Positions 11,760-23,200 of a stretch of 64,000 bases of DNA are shown here, in pieces. This DNA is from Cyanophora paradoxa (taxonomy: Eukaryota; Glaucocystophyceae; Cyanophorales; Cyanophoraceae): contig QPMI01000414.1 of the NCBI GenBank assembly GCA_004431415.1, positions 113,257 through 177,256 on the forward strand, in the 5' to 3' direction. Every line of letters starts with the position of its first letter. Positions within the stretch are counted from its first letter, which is position 1. Made by a program: the position numbers and the translations under genes. The notes under the pieces were generated by a model. It worked only from the letters and a program-made list of their open reading frames with translations. It was not told the origin of the DNA and searched no databases.

Positions 11760-12598
11760 CCTTGTTCCTTTTTGTCGACAGGAGACATCTTTGTCATGCT
11801 GAGCTCGGCGCCGGCGCCCCACGCCGGCCCCCGCGTCTTGCCGGCCGCCCTGGCGGAGCCTGCTGACCCGGCCCCCGATTCGCCAAGATATTTCCATGAT
11901 GACGGATCCGCGCCCCCTATAGCTAATTTAAAAGGAGTATAATAAATTTTATAGCTAGGGACGGGGCGGTCGGAAGGGCAGGACCGGAGGAGGGTGCAGG
12001 GTAGGGGGTGAGGGGGTCAAGGGGGGAAGGGTGGAGGGGCGGCGCGGCCGGCGTGGGGGGGGGGGTAGGAGGCACGGAGGAGAGAAGAGGGCGAGACAGG
12101 CGTGGAGGACATCCTCGACCTCGGCCGGGTGGAGGAGAGCAAGGAGGGGGCGAGGGAGGGCGGGTAGGAGGGGTGGCCATGGGGGCCCGGCCGGGGGGGT
12201 GGGAGCCAGGGGGCAGGGGTGGGGGCCTCGGAGCCTGTAGTTGAGCACACTCGCATCGCTCGTGCCGCGCACTTCGCGCTGCTGCTCGCTCGTGGCCGCG
12301 GGCACGCTTGCGCCCGATCCGATGATCGCAAGCTTGCTCGCGCGCAGTCGCTTTCAAGATTTGCTGAGTGCAATCGCTCCTAGCTATACTATAGAGTTTG
12401 CATTTGCACTTCGAAACTCGAAGGATTAATATTATCTCGAAGCATTTTCACACGTACGCGTTCAAATTCAAACTGCTTCAGGGAATCACACAGAATTCGA
12501 ATTTTCTCTGGTTGTATTGCAGTAGGTATACGTAGGCGGGTAGGAGGAGAGGGGGTTACGGGGGGCACTGCGGCAGGGGGCAGGGGGCGCGGGGGCGG
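11760..12598. other. Intergenic, no gene seen
   Basis: The stretch starts with ordinary sequence, then a strongly purine-skewed plus strand (about 11,960-12,240), then an AT-richer tract to 12,540. The ORFs in the purine-rich part are Gly/Arg or Pro low complexity and are not convincing. Confidence 0.5.
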
Positions 12599-13440
12599 TC
12601 AGCCTTCCCATGGCCAGCTGTAGGGCGGGCGCCCCGCGAACATCGCCTCGAGCGCCGCCCTTCTGGCCTCGTCGAGCTGCGGGTTGTAGCGCACCCGCAC
12701 AGCGACCTCGGGGCGGAGGCCCCGCAGGACCTGCCGGGCCGTCGGGCTTAAGGGGGGGCGGAGCGGCGCGGCGAAGGGACGGCCGGGCACCTCGAAGGGC
12801 CGGAGGAGGGGGGAGCCGGGGTCGACGCATGGCGAGACGGTGACCTGGAGGCGGCGGAGGGCGGGGAGGGCGAGGAGCGCCGCAGCCTCCGACTCGGCCA
12901 GCGGCCGCTCGGCGTCGAAGAGTAGGCGAAGGTCGACGAGGGCGCGCCGCGCGCCGTCGCCCGAGAGGAGCGCGACGACGTCCTCGGGGCTCGTGTTCAC
13001 GCCTGAGAGAAGGTCGCTTGGAGTCCGGGGGGCGAGCGAGCGCGCAGATCGAATTAAATTCGAACTCACAGATCATCTCCAGGTCGAGCCTCGCCAGGCG
13101 GGGCTGGCCGGACAGCGCCTCGCCGAGGGCCCAAAGGACCGCCGCGGCCCGCCCGTCGCTGGTCGGCCGCCTCGCGTCGAAGAGCACGCCCGCTTCCCAG
13201 AGGCCCGCGAGGCGGGGTGGGGCCGAGAGTGCCCCCACGGCGAGCTCCACGTGTGCGGGCTCGAGCTGCGCGAATCGCGGGTCGATGTCAGCGCGGCAGG
13301 CTAGCCGAGGCCGCAATGGGAGTCGCGGGGGCTACGAGACGCACCCTGAGCGACCCGAAGCGCTCGATTCGGCACGCGAGCGAGGGCCACGAGGCATTCG
13401 TCGAACAGGTGGCGGGGGCCCAAGGCGGCGGGGCAGAACA
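12599..13440 (-). pseudogene. Tandem partial copy of the downstream F-box/LRR gene (3' half only)
   Basis: Three segments match, in order, the 3' part of the gene at 13,849-16,072. These are RVPN-ERFGSLRV near 13,390, ALGEALSGQPRLARLDLEMI near 13,100 (paralogue: ALADALSGLPRLEKLDLQMT), and SPEDVVALLSGDGARRALVD to PALRRLQV near 13,000-12,830 (paralogue: SPEDVAYLLASDGARRALAD), ending QVLRGLRPEVAVRVRYNPQ and stop at 12,599. No F-box or N-terminal half precedes it; instead a G-rich microsatellite does. It may be an abandoned 3' duplication or alternative terminal exons of the same gene, so pseudogene is an inference. Confidence 0.5.
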
Positions 13441-13564
13441 GAAGGGGGACGGGGCGAGGGGATGCGAACGAGCGGCAAGGGCCGGGGGCTTCCGTGCTCC
13501 TCGAGCCCCGTGCCCCTGGCTGGGGACGGAGGGGGCAGAAAGGAGGGCGGCGGAGGAGCACGAG

Positions 13565-13675
13565 AATGGATGCGGGGGGGGGAGGGGGGAGGGGGGAGGG
13601 GGGGAGGGGGGGCGGAGGGGAGGGGCGGGGGGGGGAGGGGGGAGGGGAGGGGCGGGGGGGGGGGGGGGGGGCGAG
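13565..13675. repeat. G-rich purine microsatellite
   Basis: An almost uninterrupted plus-strand tract of GGGGGGA/GGGGA words, ending in a run of about 16 G, separates the two F-box gene copies. Its many G-runs could form quadruplexes and are a likely site of assembly error. Similar G- or C-runs occur at about 10,885, 14,005, 18,585, 27,690, 59,435 and 60,510. Confidence 0.8.
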
Positions 13676-13848
13676 ACCGGGGCCTGAGAGCCGCAAAGCG
13701 GGCCGGGGCGGGGCAAAGAGAGCGAGGCGCGAGGCGAGGCGTGGGGAGAGCCGCGGGGTGGGGCGGACAGGGCGAGGGCAAGGGGCAAGGAGGGGGCGCG
13801 GACGAGGGCGAATCGGGTAGAAGGGAGGGGCCGGAGGCGCGAAACCGG

Positions 13849-16072
13849 TCACCCCTCGAACGGCGGGCGCCCCGCGAACATCTTCCTGGTCGCCACGTCG
13901 AGCTTCGGGTCGGCGTGGCGCACCCCGACGGCGACCTCGGGGCGGAGGCCTCGGAGGATCTGGCGGATCCGGAGGACACGGTCGGGGCAGGGCGGAAAGG
14001 CCTAGGGCGGGGGGGGGGGGGGGGGGAGGGGGGGCGTGCGGGCGTGCGGGCACCTCGAAGGGGCGGATGCGAAAGGAGGGGGAGCCGTGGGCACAACAGG
14101 AGACCAAACGAAGGCGACGGAGGGCCGGCAGCGCCACGATCGCCTCGGCCTCGGCCTCCGCCAGGGACCGATCGGCGGCGGCGAAGTAGAGGGAGAGGTC
14201 CGCGAGGGCGCGCCGCGCGCCGTCGCTCGCGAGGAGGTAGGCGACGTCCTCGGGGCTCGCCTGCACGCCTAGCACGCTCCGCGCGCCCCGCGGCGCGCCT
14301 GCGCGCGCACCCGGCAATCACAATCAGCGGAGGGGGCTCTGGGCTCGAGGTGCGGGCACGCGCGGGCGGCGCCGGCTCACAGGTCATTTGAAGATCGAGC
14401 TTCTCCAAACGTGGCAGGCCGGAAAGGGCATCGGCCAGGGCCCGGAGGACCGCCGAAGCTCGCTCGGGAGGGGACCGTACAAACCCTGAGATATCTACGC
14501 GCATTTCGCGCAGGCTCGCGATTCGGCCCAGCGCCAACACGCCCTCCATGGCCTGCTCCACATCCAGAGAACCAAGCTGCAGCAGAGTCGACGTCAGCGC
14601 GGCGAGCTTATGACACGAGAGTAGCTCCGCGGCGCACCGCGAGGGACCCAAAGCGCTCGAGATTCGGCATGCGAGCGAGGGCGATGAGGGCGGTTGGGGG
14701 TAGCTCAGGCGTAGCATAGCAGACGCCAGAAGAAGACCGCCGCGCGAGCTCGGCCGCCCTGCATTTCATCAATATTTAATATTAATTGTCCTCGGCAAGG
14801 ACGTCCAAATGCGCGGAAGGCGCAGAGTTGGGAGGCGCACTTGCACATGCTCATCGTGTGGCCTTGGTTGAAGGCGATGCTCCTGAGGCTCCTGCCCGCC
14901 GGGCCGTCCGCGAGCGCCGCAAGACCGGCGGCGACCTTGCACATGCGGCCTGGACAGACGCCATAGAGGGCAAGCTCCTGCAGGTGGGCCAGGGGCGCGA
15001 GGGCCGCCAGCACCGCCGGCGTCGACGTTGCGATTGGCGAGGCGCTTGAGCTGAGCCCGAGTCTGACAGAGCGGAGAAAGGGGCAGGCGGCGGCGATGGC
15101 CGCTGCTACATGGGGAGAGATGCCCTCGTCAAGTCCGCTGAAGTGAAATGCCAGCGACCGCAGCGCGCCGAACGGGGCGAGGGCGGCCTGCAGCTCCGGG
15201 GCCCGGGGCCACGGCAGCCAGGTTCTATTGCCGATGTCGCGACTTAGAAATCGATCGAAATCGCGACTGAAACTGAAGCTGACGCTGAGGCTCTCCAGAG
15301 CGCTGGCCGCCCCCTCCGGCGGCCGAAGCGCCCGCAGCACGCCGAGCAGATAGGCGCTGAGGAAGTCCATTTCGCTGTCGTCGAATCGCAGAAGCTCGAC
15401 GGTGACCTCGCGAAGCTGGGCTGGGCCGCTGTTCCTGCATGCGATGGCTGCGAGGAGCCCGCAAGCCGCATTGGCTACGAGCCGGTGACTCCGCCTTAAG
15501 CTTACAAAAGCTGTGTGGTCGTCGACGGGCTCTTGGTTGGAAAGCGCGGGCACTGGGAGCTCGCCCTGCAGCGAAACGCTGGCGCTGCCAAGCCGGACCC
15601 TCCTGCTCTCGAACAGCTGCATCAATTGGCTGTACGACTGCTCGCCGCCTCCCTCCGTCCCGGGTTCGGCCTTGCGCCTCTTGACCAACCGGCTGCGCGC
15701 TGTGTCGCTGGACCAGTCTGCCGCTTTCCCGCCGCTGATGCGCAGATCGACGTCGGCCCACTCCGTCTCCTCGATGGCCCGCCGCCACCGCCTGCAATCC
15801 GCGCGTTTTCGAGAATTCAGGAATCTCAGCCACCGGGCCGTGAGGGCTCGAAGCGCGGGCGATGCGGCCGCGGACCTGCAAACGCGGCGAAGGGGCCAGC
15901 TCGCCTGCAGCCCGAGAGCCTTAAAGACATCGCCCAGCAAAGCGTCCGGCAGCGCATCGACCAGCGCCGCTGCTTGCGCATGCGGAGGCGCGGCTGAAGC
16001 TGGTGCTGGCGACTCTTCGACTCGCGCCCGCTTCGAATTCTGCCGATTCTCTACCTTTCCCGACCTCGGCAT
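13849..16072 (-). CDS. F-box / leucine-rich-repeat-like protein
   Basis: The first exon is long (16,072 to about 14,850) and intron-free. Its start MPRSGKVENRQNSKRARVEE is a basic nuclear-localisation-like head, followed by an F-box-like motif VDALPDALLGDVFKALGLQ and SWPLRRVCRSAAASPALRAL. Leu-rich repeats follow: QLREVTVELLRFDDSEMDFL, LESLSVSFSFSRDFDRFL, FGALRSLAFHFSGLDEGI, ACPFLRSVRLGLSS, LAHLQELALYGVCPGRMCKV, GRSLRSIAFNQGHTM. After an intron, exons near 14,660-14,390 (LGSLDVEQAMEGVLALGRIA, LSGLPRLEKLDLQMT), 14,270-14,060 (SPEDVAYLLASDGARRALAD, IVALPALRRLRLVSCCAHGS) and 13,975-13,849 (ILRGLRPEVAVGVRHADPK, GRPPFEG) complete it. Likely substrate receptor of an SCF-type ligase. The target is unknown. 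Confidence 0.65.
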
Positions 16073-16413
16073 GGCACATCTGATGGGATGCGCTCGCGGT
16101 CAGCTCGCGCAGCGAAAGTCATGCACGCGAGCGCACCTAGGCCTCCCGCACCTCGCGCTCGTCGCTGGGTGCTGCTTACAGCCTGCTGCAGGCGACTTGT
16201 GACCGCTGCCCCGACTAGTTCCCCCTCGCGCCGGCGTACACTGAAATTCGAATCGAAGTTGCCCTGTAGAGTGAAGGGAGCTGCTTACCCCGATGAATGG
16301 AGCGCTGCATATGCATGGATCAGCTTGAAGATAGGATCGCACATACCCGCTCGTTCGCTCCTGCCCCACCCGCGGCTCCTGCGATTGCGCCCTCCCTGGC
16401 ACGCTTTCCATGT

Positions 16414-17050
16414 TTACATTCCGCTGCGTACGCCTCGCCGCTTCGGCTGGATCTTCTCAGCTCTGCGCTCGGCAACAGCTTGCTTCGACCAGAGCGGCAG
16501 CACCGCCTTGGAGACGTCGGCCGCGCTCCGCACGCAGCCAGCGATGATGTCGTCCCGTGCGTTGCAGCCATCAGCGCGTGTTGCCATTCAGCCGCATCGC
16601 TGACCTGGTTCGCGCGAGCAGGCGCGGCGGCCTACTTGCCCGCGGACGACGGGATCGCCGCCAGGCCCGCCGCCGCGATGGAGGAAACCGCTCTGACAGG
16701 CTGGGAGGCCCAGCCAAGCGGCGCGACTCTCGCTTCGCCGCCACGCGCCGCCTCCGCTAAGCACCCGCGCGCAGCCCTCTCGCAATCCGCGGACCGCGCC
16801 GCACGGGAGGCGGGACTCACCTCGACGCGTCCTGGCCTCATCTCGCACCGCCACAGCATCGGCGAGCTCCCCCCGCCGCGCCTTGAGCTCGAACCTGCCC
16901 GCCGCCGCGGCTGACACACGCGCGGGCGCGCAGGGGCGGCCTCCGTCGCCTCGGGGCGCTCAGGGCGCACGGACACAACTGCCCTCGCCGACGCGGAGCA
17001 GATGAAGAACCGCCGAACGGAGGACGCCGTGCCCGCCTTTCCTGTCCTCG
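16414..17050 (-). CDS. Possible small host gene, unknown
   Basis: Two minus-strand segments look coding. The 3' one ends with NARDDIIAGCVRSAADVSKA, SKQAVAERRAEKIQPKRRGV and a stop at 16,414. The 5' one near 16,910-16,820 gives GRFELKARRGELADAVAVRD and has a good GTGAG donor. The start is not clear; an upstream frame reads through VSVRPERPEATEAAPARPRV from about 17,050. Basic, helical composition, no family recognised. Confidence 0.3.
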
Positions 17051-17208
17051 AAACCCGCGCCCGCGCCGCCGCGTCTCACGCCTCCGCCCTCACCCTCGCC
17101 CCGCCCCGCAGCTCTTCTCCGTCCTGGTGCCTAACTTTCCGCCCCTATTAACGTCCCCCGCGCTCCAAAAGTTCTGCCGCTAAGTCCAGATCCCGCCGCG
17201 CAGTACGT

Positions 17209-20200
17209 CATGGCTGAGAAGGCGAACGCAAGCACAAGCAGGCGGCCCCCCAAGAGGCGAGCACGTGCCCCCCGCTGCCCATGAGCTCTCACCCATTGCC
17301 GATTTCTCTGAACTCTGTACCCTTTGCAGGTGGAAGCGCGTGCTCTCGTACGGGTTTTTCTCCCTCCTGGACTGGATCCAGGTGCCTGAATCCAGTCTGC
17401 GAGTCTCGTACCCCCCCTGATACCCTTTTTTTTTTGAAGTTTGTGGTGTCATTCCTTACATGCACACCATCCCACCGTCCGTCACACCACCGGCACGAGG
17501 GTACTCTACTACTGTGAGCGGGGTACGTCGTAGTCCAACTAACTATGTGTCCGGTCTTGCCGAGCCAGTTCTCCCAGAGCTGATTGTACCCTTCAGACAT
17601 AATCCTCCGGAGCCTCCAATGGGGCCGCAGCTGAAGATGCGTGTGTCCACAGTCGTGAGTCTTCGGCATGATGTCACCCAGTTGCACGGTCCTAGTTGCT
17701 TGCTTGATGGCTCCTACGCTTGGCCGTGTTGGGACCAGGAGCTCGGTACCCCTCGCGGGGCCCGAGGTCGGGGTTTCTCCGGGATTTGAAGCGGGTTCGG
17801 TTGTTCCGGTCCGGATTCGAACCGGGGTCCTCTGAGCAGTAAGGCCGACACCTTAACCGCTCGACTATGCCTCCCCCGTACCCCCCCTTGATACCCCCCT
17901 CCCAGGTCCTGGGCCTTGCCGTCGCGATCGGCGACAGCTGGATCCCCGAGATCCGCGATGCCCTCGTCGGCGAGTGTACCCCCCCCCCGAGCATTCCTTT
18001 CCTGTACCCCTGACCGGGGCCCGCCCGCAGCCGTCCTCTCCGTCTACGCCCCCCTCACCTCCAGCCTGGCGCGCCCACCCCTCTCTCTCCCCGCTCCCGT
18101 ACCCCGATCTGACGCACCATATCGCGTACCCCCCAGGCGGTGTTCTACGTGTCGTACTGGGTGACGGCGCTGGCGGTGGCGGGGGCGCTGGGGCTCTCGC
18201 TCCACGTGGGGTGGACTTTCCGGCGGGGCCGGGTGAGCCCGATCCTCTGCGTCCGGGCCCTCCGCGTGCTCGTCTCCTTCCTCGTCAAGTCCCTCTACGT
18301 CACCGCCACCGTGCGCCCTGCACCCTCTCTCGAGCCTTAAGCGTTTGCTGAGCCTTGAGCGTTTACTGAGCCTCCAGCTCCTACTGAGCCTCAAGCGTTA
18401 ACTAGGTCTTAAGCGTTTGCTGGGCCTTGAGCGTTTGCTGAGCCTTGAGCGTCTTCCTTCAGAAAATGCTCCTGACGCCGGTGACGTGCGGGGAGCCGGT
18501 CTCGTGCGCCCCGGGCGTCTGGATCCCCCACCTGGTCGTCTCCGTCACCCTCCTCGCCCTCTTCGTACCCTACGCGTGCGGCCCCCCCCCCCCCCCCCCC
18601 CCCAATCCCCCTTCCTTCCTTCCAGCCTACCAGCCTTCCAGCTAGCTAGGGGAGGGCGGCGCGGCAGCTTTCCCTAGCTAGCTAGATCGCCGCCCTATCT
18701 TCTTTCCCCTCCTGGCCGAGGTCCATTGAATCATGCTAACAAAGCCCGCCCGTGCCGGCGCCGGCCGGGGCAGGTTCATGCTGGCGCTGGTGAACGTGGA
18801 CACGAGCCCGCGCTCGCCGGGGCTCGAGGCGCGCCCGCACGGCTACGCCGACCTCGGCTACAACGTCATGGAGGCGGGGCTCGTCCTCACGGTCCGCCCC
18901 CGCCCCGCCCCGTCTTAGCTAGCGCGCCGTCCGATCGGCTTAGATGGGGCGCTGCCCGGCCTCGCTCGCGATTGCCCTACGTATACGCGGCCGCTGCCTC
19001 AGGGACGGCAGACGATAGACTGACTCGGCGCGCAGGTGCAGTTCGCGTCGGGCTCTCCGGCGGCGGCCCACGCGCTCCTCTTCCTCCTCCTCGGCGCCCA
19101 CGCCGCCGCACTCGTCCTCCTCCAGGCGAGCGAGCGCGCGCTCGCTCAGGCTCACCTGATCTCACCCCTGAGCTCACCTCAGCCGTACTACCGGCCGCGG
19201 GTGAACGCGTACCGGAGCGGCCTGGCCGCCTCCGCCTCGTTCTTCGGCCTCGCCTCGCTCTGCCTCGGCTTCGTCCGGGCCGCCGACGAGGACGGCGAAG
19301 CCGGCCATGGCCACGTGGCGAAGCTGGCGGCCTCGGTCGCCGCCGTCGCGCTGCTGCCGGCCGCGTACTACCTCGGCTACCGCCTCTCCCGTGCGCGAGG
19401 CCTCGCCTCTTCCTAGCATCGATCCGCGCTGAGAGGCACGCAGTGCTTCGCCTGCGGCGGCTGGTGGCGCGGCACCGGCGGCCCGAGGCCGGGGCCGGGG
19501 CCGGGGCCGGGGCCGACTGCACGGAGGCGATGCTGACGGGGCGGTCGGGGGAGGACGCGGAGGCGGAGGAGGCGGCGGCGCGGGACGCGGCGCACGCCGC
19601 CGCCCCGCGCTTCCTCACCGACACCGACGTCGAGGTGGTGCGCCCGCCCGCGCGCCCGGCCCCGCCCCGCCATGCCCGCCCGGCCATGCCTTCATCATAC
19701 AAAGTCTCGACTTCTCATGAAGTCTATAGTCTATCATACAAAGTCTCGACTTCTCATGAAGTCTATAGTCTCGGGCTGTCCGTCGCCGGCTCCGGACTCC
19801 AGTCTAATCCTGCCCCCCCGCCCCGCCCCGCCCCGCCCCGCCTGCCCGGCCCGGCCTGCCCAGCCCCGCTCCCCCCGGGCGCCGGCTCCGGACTCCAGTC
19901 TAATCCTCCCGCCCGCCAGGCGACGCGGTTTCTGCGGGACTCGAAGGCCCCGACCGCGCGGGAGCTGGACGAGGCGGCGCGCATCTTCGCGCAGGGCATG
20001 CGCCAGTTCCCCGACTCCAGCTTCGTCCAGGCGCGCGAAAGACAGCTCTCCCCGACAGTCCCCGCCTCTCTAAGCGCCGCGCGCGCGCGCAGCTCTGCTA
20101 CGCGCAGTTCGTGATCGCGTACCGGGGGGACGTCCCCGCCGGCCTCCTCGAGCTCAAGCGCGGTGCGAACGAAGCGGGGCCCCGCCCGGCCGCTTGCTAG

Positions 20201-23200
20201 CCCAAGCTTACGTCGCTTTCGCGGCGGCCGGCAGCGTGGGGCAAGGAGCCCCGCGTCGACGTCCGCTTTCGCCTCTCCAGGCGCCCCCGCCCGCCCGCAC
20301 GCCCGCCCCGCAAACAGCGGCCCCGCCCGCCCGCCCGTCTGACGCGGCCCCGGGCCCCCCGCGCAGCCTGCGGCGCGAGTACGAGCAGGCGAACCGGAGC
20401 GCGACGCTCGGCGAGGGCCACATGAACTTTGTCCAGGCCCGCCCCGCCCCGCCCCGCCCCGCCCCGCTCCGCTCCCTTCCCCGGCCCTAGGCCTGGATCT
20501 AGATCTATATGTAGAGATGACAGCCTCTCCTGGAGCTGGCTTCCTAATCGAGCTCCCCTCCCCGGCCCTAGGGCCAGAGCCGACGGACAGACTTTCCCGG
20601 AGCTGACGGTCTTGAACTCGCAGGTGCTGGAGTTCAAGAAGCTGTACGGGGAGGCCCAGACGCACCACAGTGCGCCCGAGCCCGCCGAGCGCCGGCGCCG
20701 ATGCCGGCGCCCCTCCTGATCGCGTCTCGCGCGCAGACGAGTCGATCGGGCTGCTGCGGCGCTTCTGGAAGAAGCTGGCGAAGATGTCGCAGCTGAGCGC
20801 CGCGGCCCTCGGGCAGGTCCCGTCCCAGCTCGACGAGATCTCCCGCGCCAAGGCCGCCGCCGCCGCCGCCTACACCATCCTCGCCAAGAAGGCGCGCCGC
20901 CCGAAGCGCCCCAGAGGCTTTCGAGCGCCGCTGACCCCAGCGCAGTTTCCCAACTCGAAGGCGCTGCTGCGGTCGTACGGGGCGTTCCTGGCGGACATCG
21001 CGAACCAGGCCGACGCCGCCGCCGTCCACTTCCAGCGCGCCGACGAGATCGAGGAGCGCGAGGCCGCCGAGGCCCGCGGCGCCAAGGCCGGCGGCGCGGG
21101 CGGCGGGGGTGGGACCGGGGCCGGGGCCGGCGGGAGCGACAACCTGTCGAGCTCGCTGGGGACGAGCTCGGCGGGGGAGAGCTCCAAGGCGTCCTCGGCG
21201 CAGGCCGCCGCCCGCAAGAAGCGCCTCGCCAAGACCGAGCTCCAGCTCGCCCGCGTGCGCAGTCCATTCGATTGGCGATCTTCGACGCGCGCTAAACGGC
21301 ATCGTTCTATCGAAACGCAGCGGGAGGCGGCGGCGGTGACGCGGCTGTACTACGGGATCGTGCTGGGCCTGCTCGCCGTCGTCGCCATCTCCGTCGTTAC
21401 CTACCTCGTCATCACCGGCCTCTTCGACAGGCGAGCCGCCTCGCGCCGCCGCGCGAGCCGGCGGACCGATTCCATCTTACATCGCTGCCATCGCTCACTT
21501 GCTCACTCGCTCGCGCGCGATCGACGCCAGCTACTACGACTGCATCCAGCGGTCCCGCGCGATCGCACGCGTCCGCAAGCTCGTCGCAGACGTCCTGTGA
21601 GCCCGCCCGCCATCGCGCGCGCGCGGCGCGCGGCTCCGGCGGCGCCTTCGGCTGAGGCTCGCCCGTCAGGTTCTTCGCGCGGGGCATGCAGCAGGCGGTG
21701 GAGTACGACGGCGGGGCCAAGGCGACGGCGGAGGCGCGCAAGGCGCTGCAGGACGCCGTGGAGGGAATGATGGACCGCGCCCGCGGCCTCTACCTCCCCT
21801 ACCTCACCGAGATCCCCTCCAGGCGCGCCCGCCCGCCCGCCCCGCCGCCCTGCGCTCGCCGCTTTTTGACTTGACGCGCAGCTCGGACGCGGCGGTCGTG
21901 AGGAACTGGGACAAGGTCCTGTACCCCATGTACATGTTCTACTACACGACGGTCCGTCCGCTCGCGATCGCGTCCGCGCCGCCGCCCCGCCGCCCGCGCG
22001 AGCTGCCCGCCCCGCCCCGCCCGCCGCCGCCTCGCCCACCAGTACTCTGCGGCAGGAATTCGGCGAGCGCTGGGTCCGCAAGGAGCTCAACGTCTGGGAC
22101 TGTGCGCCGCGCCAGCCGACGCCAGCGCTTCCGCCTGACGCCGCCTCGGACCCGGGCAGCGCTGAACGAGCTGGCCCTCGGCGCGATGGTGCGCCGGCGC
22201 TCAACTCATCGGCCCCGAGCCGACTTGGCCGATCATGGAGTCTGACGCCCGGGCGCCGCAGAAGCTGGGCGAGTCCGCGGCCAAGGCGACCGCCGCCCCC
22301 TACCAGAACCTCACGTCCTCGGTGCGCCCCTCGCGCCGTCCCTGGCTCGCCGCGTGCACGTGCCGCGCTCGGCGAGCCAGCCCGGCGGGGCGCCCGCAGA
22401 TCAGCGCGCAGCCGAGCGGCCGGTACTTGGCACCCAACGACTTTAATCGGTACCGGTGCGGACCGCCGCTCGCCCCGCCTGCGCTCGAAGCGTCCGTTTC
22501 CGAGCCTTCCCTCGCAGGTACATCATGCGGAACGGTGCGCGAGCGAGGCGCCGCCCCGGCCCGCCCCGTCGCGCGGGCCCACGCTCGGCGTGCGCGCGCG
22601 CGCGCAGGGCCGGCGAGCATCATGGAAGGGACCTGGCAGCTGGTCCTCGCCTACAACGACGAGGCGCGCTCTCTAAGCCACCTGGCCAACTGCAGCTAAT
22701 CAACTCGGTCTCAACTCGCGCCCGCAGGTGTCGCGGCTGTCGAGCGACTCGAAGGCAAAGCTGGGGGCGCTCGTCGGCGTCCTCGTCGGCCTCCTCGCCT
22801 TCCTCGCCCTCGGCGTCTTCCGCCCCGCCTTCCGCCAGGTCGCAAAGGCGCGCCTTTAATTTGAGCTCTGCGCAGCCCCGCCCCGCTGTGCTGTGCTCGC
22901 CGCCCTGAAGATTAGGGCGCCCTCAGACGTCGCGGGGCGTGACGGACATCATCTCGAACCTGCCCCGCGTCTGTGCGCTGCTTCTTCTTTGATCCGACCA
23001 GAGCCCCATCTGCTCACTCGCTTCGCAGACCTGAAGCAGATCGCGCGGAAGTACGCCAAGGCGCGGCGGGCCGACGCCGACTTCTCGTCCCAGGACGAGG
23101 GCGAGGGCGAGGGCGAGGGCGAGGGCGAGGACAGCTCCAGCGACGACGGGAAGAAGAAGAAGGGGCGCAAGGCGAAGGCGAGGATGGCCAAGGGAGGAGG

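Noticed and set aside
17799-17875. Functional tRNA gene
   Set aside because: A- and B-boxes are exact, but the anticodon stem and acceptor stem do not pair.
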